Source of the DNA: Alistipes sp.
Lineage (GTDB): Bacteria; Bacteroidota; Bacteroidia; Bacteroidales; Rikenellaceae
Reading direction: 5' to 3'
DNA length: 5,298 nucleotides
NCBI GenBank assembly: GCA_029065825.1
Contig: JAIEHQ010000164.1
Coordinates: forward strand, 1-5,298
The number at the start of each line of letters is the position of its first letter. Within the stretch, counting starts at the first letter, position 1. The position numbers were made by a program, and so were the translations under genes. The notes under the pieces are model-generated. The model saw nothing but the letters and a program-made list of their open reading frames with translations, did no database searches and was not told the origin of the DNA. Below are positions 5,011 through 5,298 of the stretch, in pieces.

Positions 5011-5298
5011 CTACTCATCGGTTTTTATCGGCATATCTTGCGCAGCACCCTGCAACTCCCGTAACGGGATGTAGAACTTGGTCTGAGTCGGCGTATAAAT
5101 ACCGCAGGTTACGCACGAGACCAACAAATTCAGGAAGTTCTGATTCGTCTTGACGACATAGTTCGGCGTATCGTTCACATACTCCGCCGCCGCCAGCTTG
5201 TTCTTTCCGACAGGCACCAGTCCTCCGATCAGATGATGGTTCCACTGACGGTTTACCTGCACGACCGGCTCATTCGGTTTCACGTCGCCGTGCATGAC
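5011..5298 (-). CDS. Bor family protein (probable outer-membrane lipoprotein), C-terminal part (runs off right edge)
   Basis: The 95 visible residues are in one open frame that enters from the right edge and ends with TAG at 5013-5011. The visible ATG at 5295 is probably internal, because the frame is open beyond it and the N-terminal lipoprotein signal expected for this family is missing. The pattern NHHLIGGLVPVG...AAEYV...NYVVKTNQNFLNLLVS...GIYTPTQTKFYIPL matches the lambda Bor family (Lambda_Bor), in which Bor has HHFFVSGIGQ...NVVKT...FVNGLLGFITLGIYTP. Lambda Bor is a small surface lipoprotein associated with serum resistance. Bacteroidetes homologues are common and of unknown role. The protein keeps two cysteines (about residues 62 and 65) in the hydrophobic segment before GIYTP and has a polar tail (LQGAAQDMPIKTDE) not present in lambda Bor. 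A strong terminator follows, so this gene ends its transcription unit. Confidence 0.85.
   Translation of the reverse strand, partial: VMHGDVKPNEPVVQVNRQWNHHLIGGLVPVGKNKLAAAEYVNDTPNYVVKTNQNFLNLLVSCVTCGIYTPTQTKFYIPLRELQGAAQDMPIKTDE

Noticed and set aside
3887..5074. A 395-codon plus-strand open frame opposite the FabK-like gene
   Set aside because: It is a shadow of the FabK-like gene. It runs through the promoter, the hairpins and the terminator region, and has no family pattern.

Overview
The window is GC-rich, protein-dense DNA that looks like the chromosome of a high-GC member of the Bacteroidales, with an Alistipes/Rikenellaceae-type genome as the best guess. The evidence is Bacteroidetes-style promoters (TTTG or TTG, 19-20 bp, then TAnnTTTG or a near match) at three places, AT-rich patches confined to intergenic DNA, and protein variants typical of that phylum: a 446-residue TrkA, a Bor-family protein, a GH3-family protein and a short FabK-like flavoprotein. 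No mobile element, CRISPR array, tRNA or rRNA gene is visible, and no stretch above 300 bases lacks a gene.

Layout, left to right. Positions 1-98 hold the 5' end of a minus-strand gene that resembles Bacteroidetes GH3 proteins. It lies 12 bp behind trkA (111-1451, minus), the cytosolic NAD-binding subunit of Trk/Ktr potassium uptake, so the two are probably co-transcribed. A 145-bp divergent region separates trkA from a plus-strand gene (1597-1875) for a 92-residue single-pass membrane protein with a cysteine-rich tail. That region carries two promoters whose -7 boxes abut and a repeat set in the trkA leader that could form competing hairpins. Convergent to the small gene is uup (1947-3824, minus), a duplicated-ATPase ABC-F protein. 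Upstream of uup is a FabK/nitronate monooxygenase-like gene (3908-4855, minus) with its own promoter. Then comes a strong intrinsic terminator (4961-4985) closing a partial minus-strand Bor-family gene (5011-5298) that runs off the right edge.

The genes look like housekeeping functions: potassium homeostasis, ribosome-associated ATPase activity, flavin-dependent reduction or oxidation, and an envelope lipoprotein. I see no dedicated multi-gene system. The most interesting signals are non-coding: the trkA leader with one inverted and two direct copies of a CCCGATTC..CCGC motif, the back-to-back promoter pair, and similar motif copies in two other intergenic gaps. The cysteine-rich membrane protein divergent from trkA is the least understood gene.
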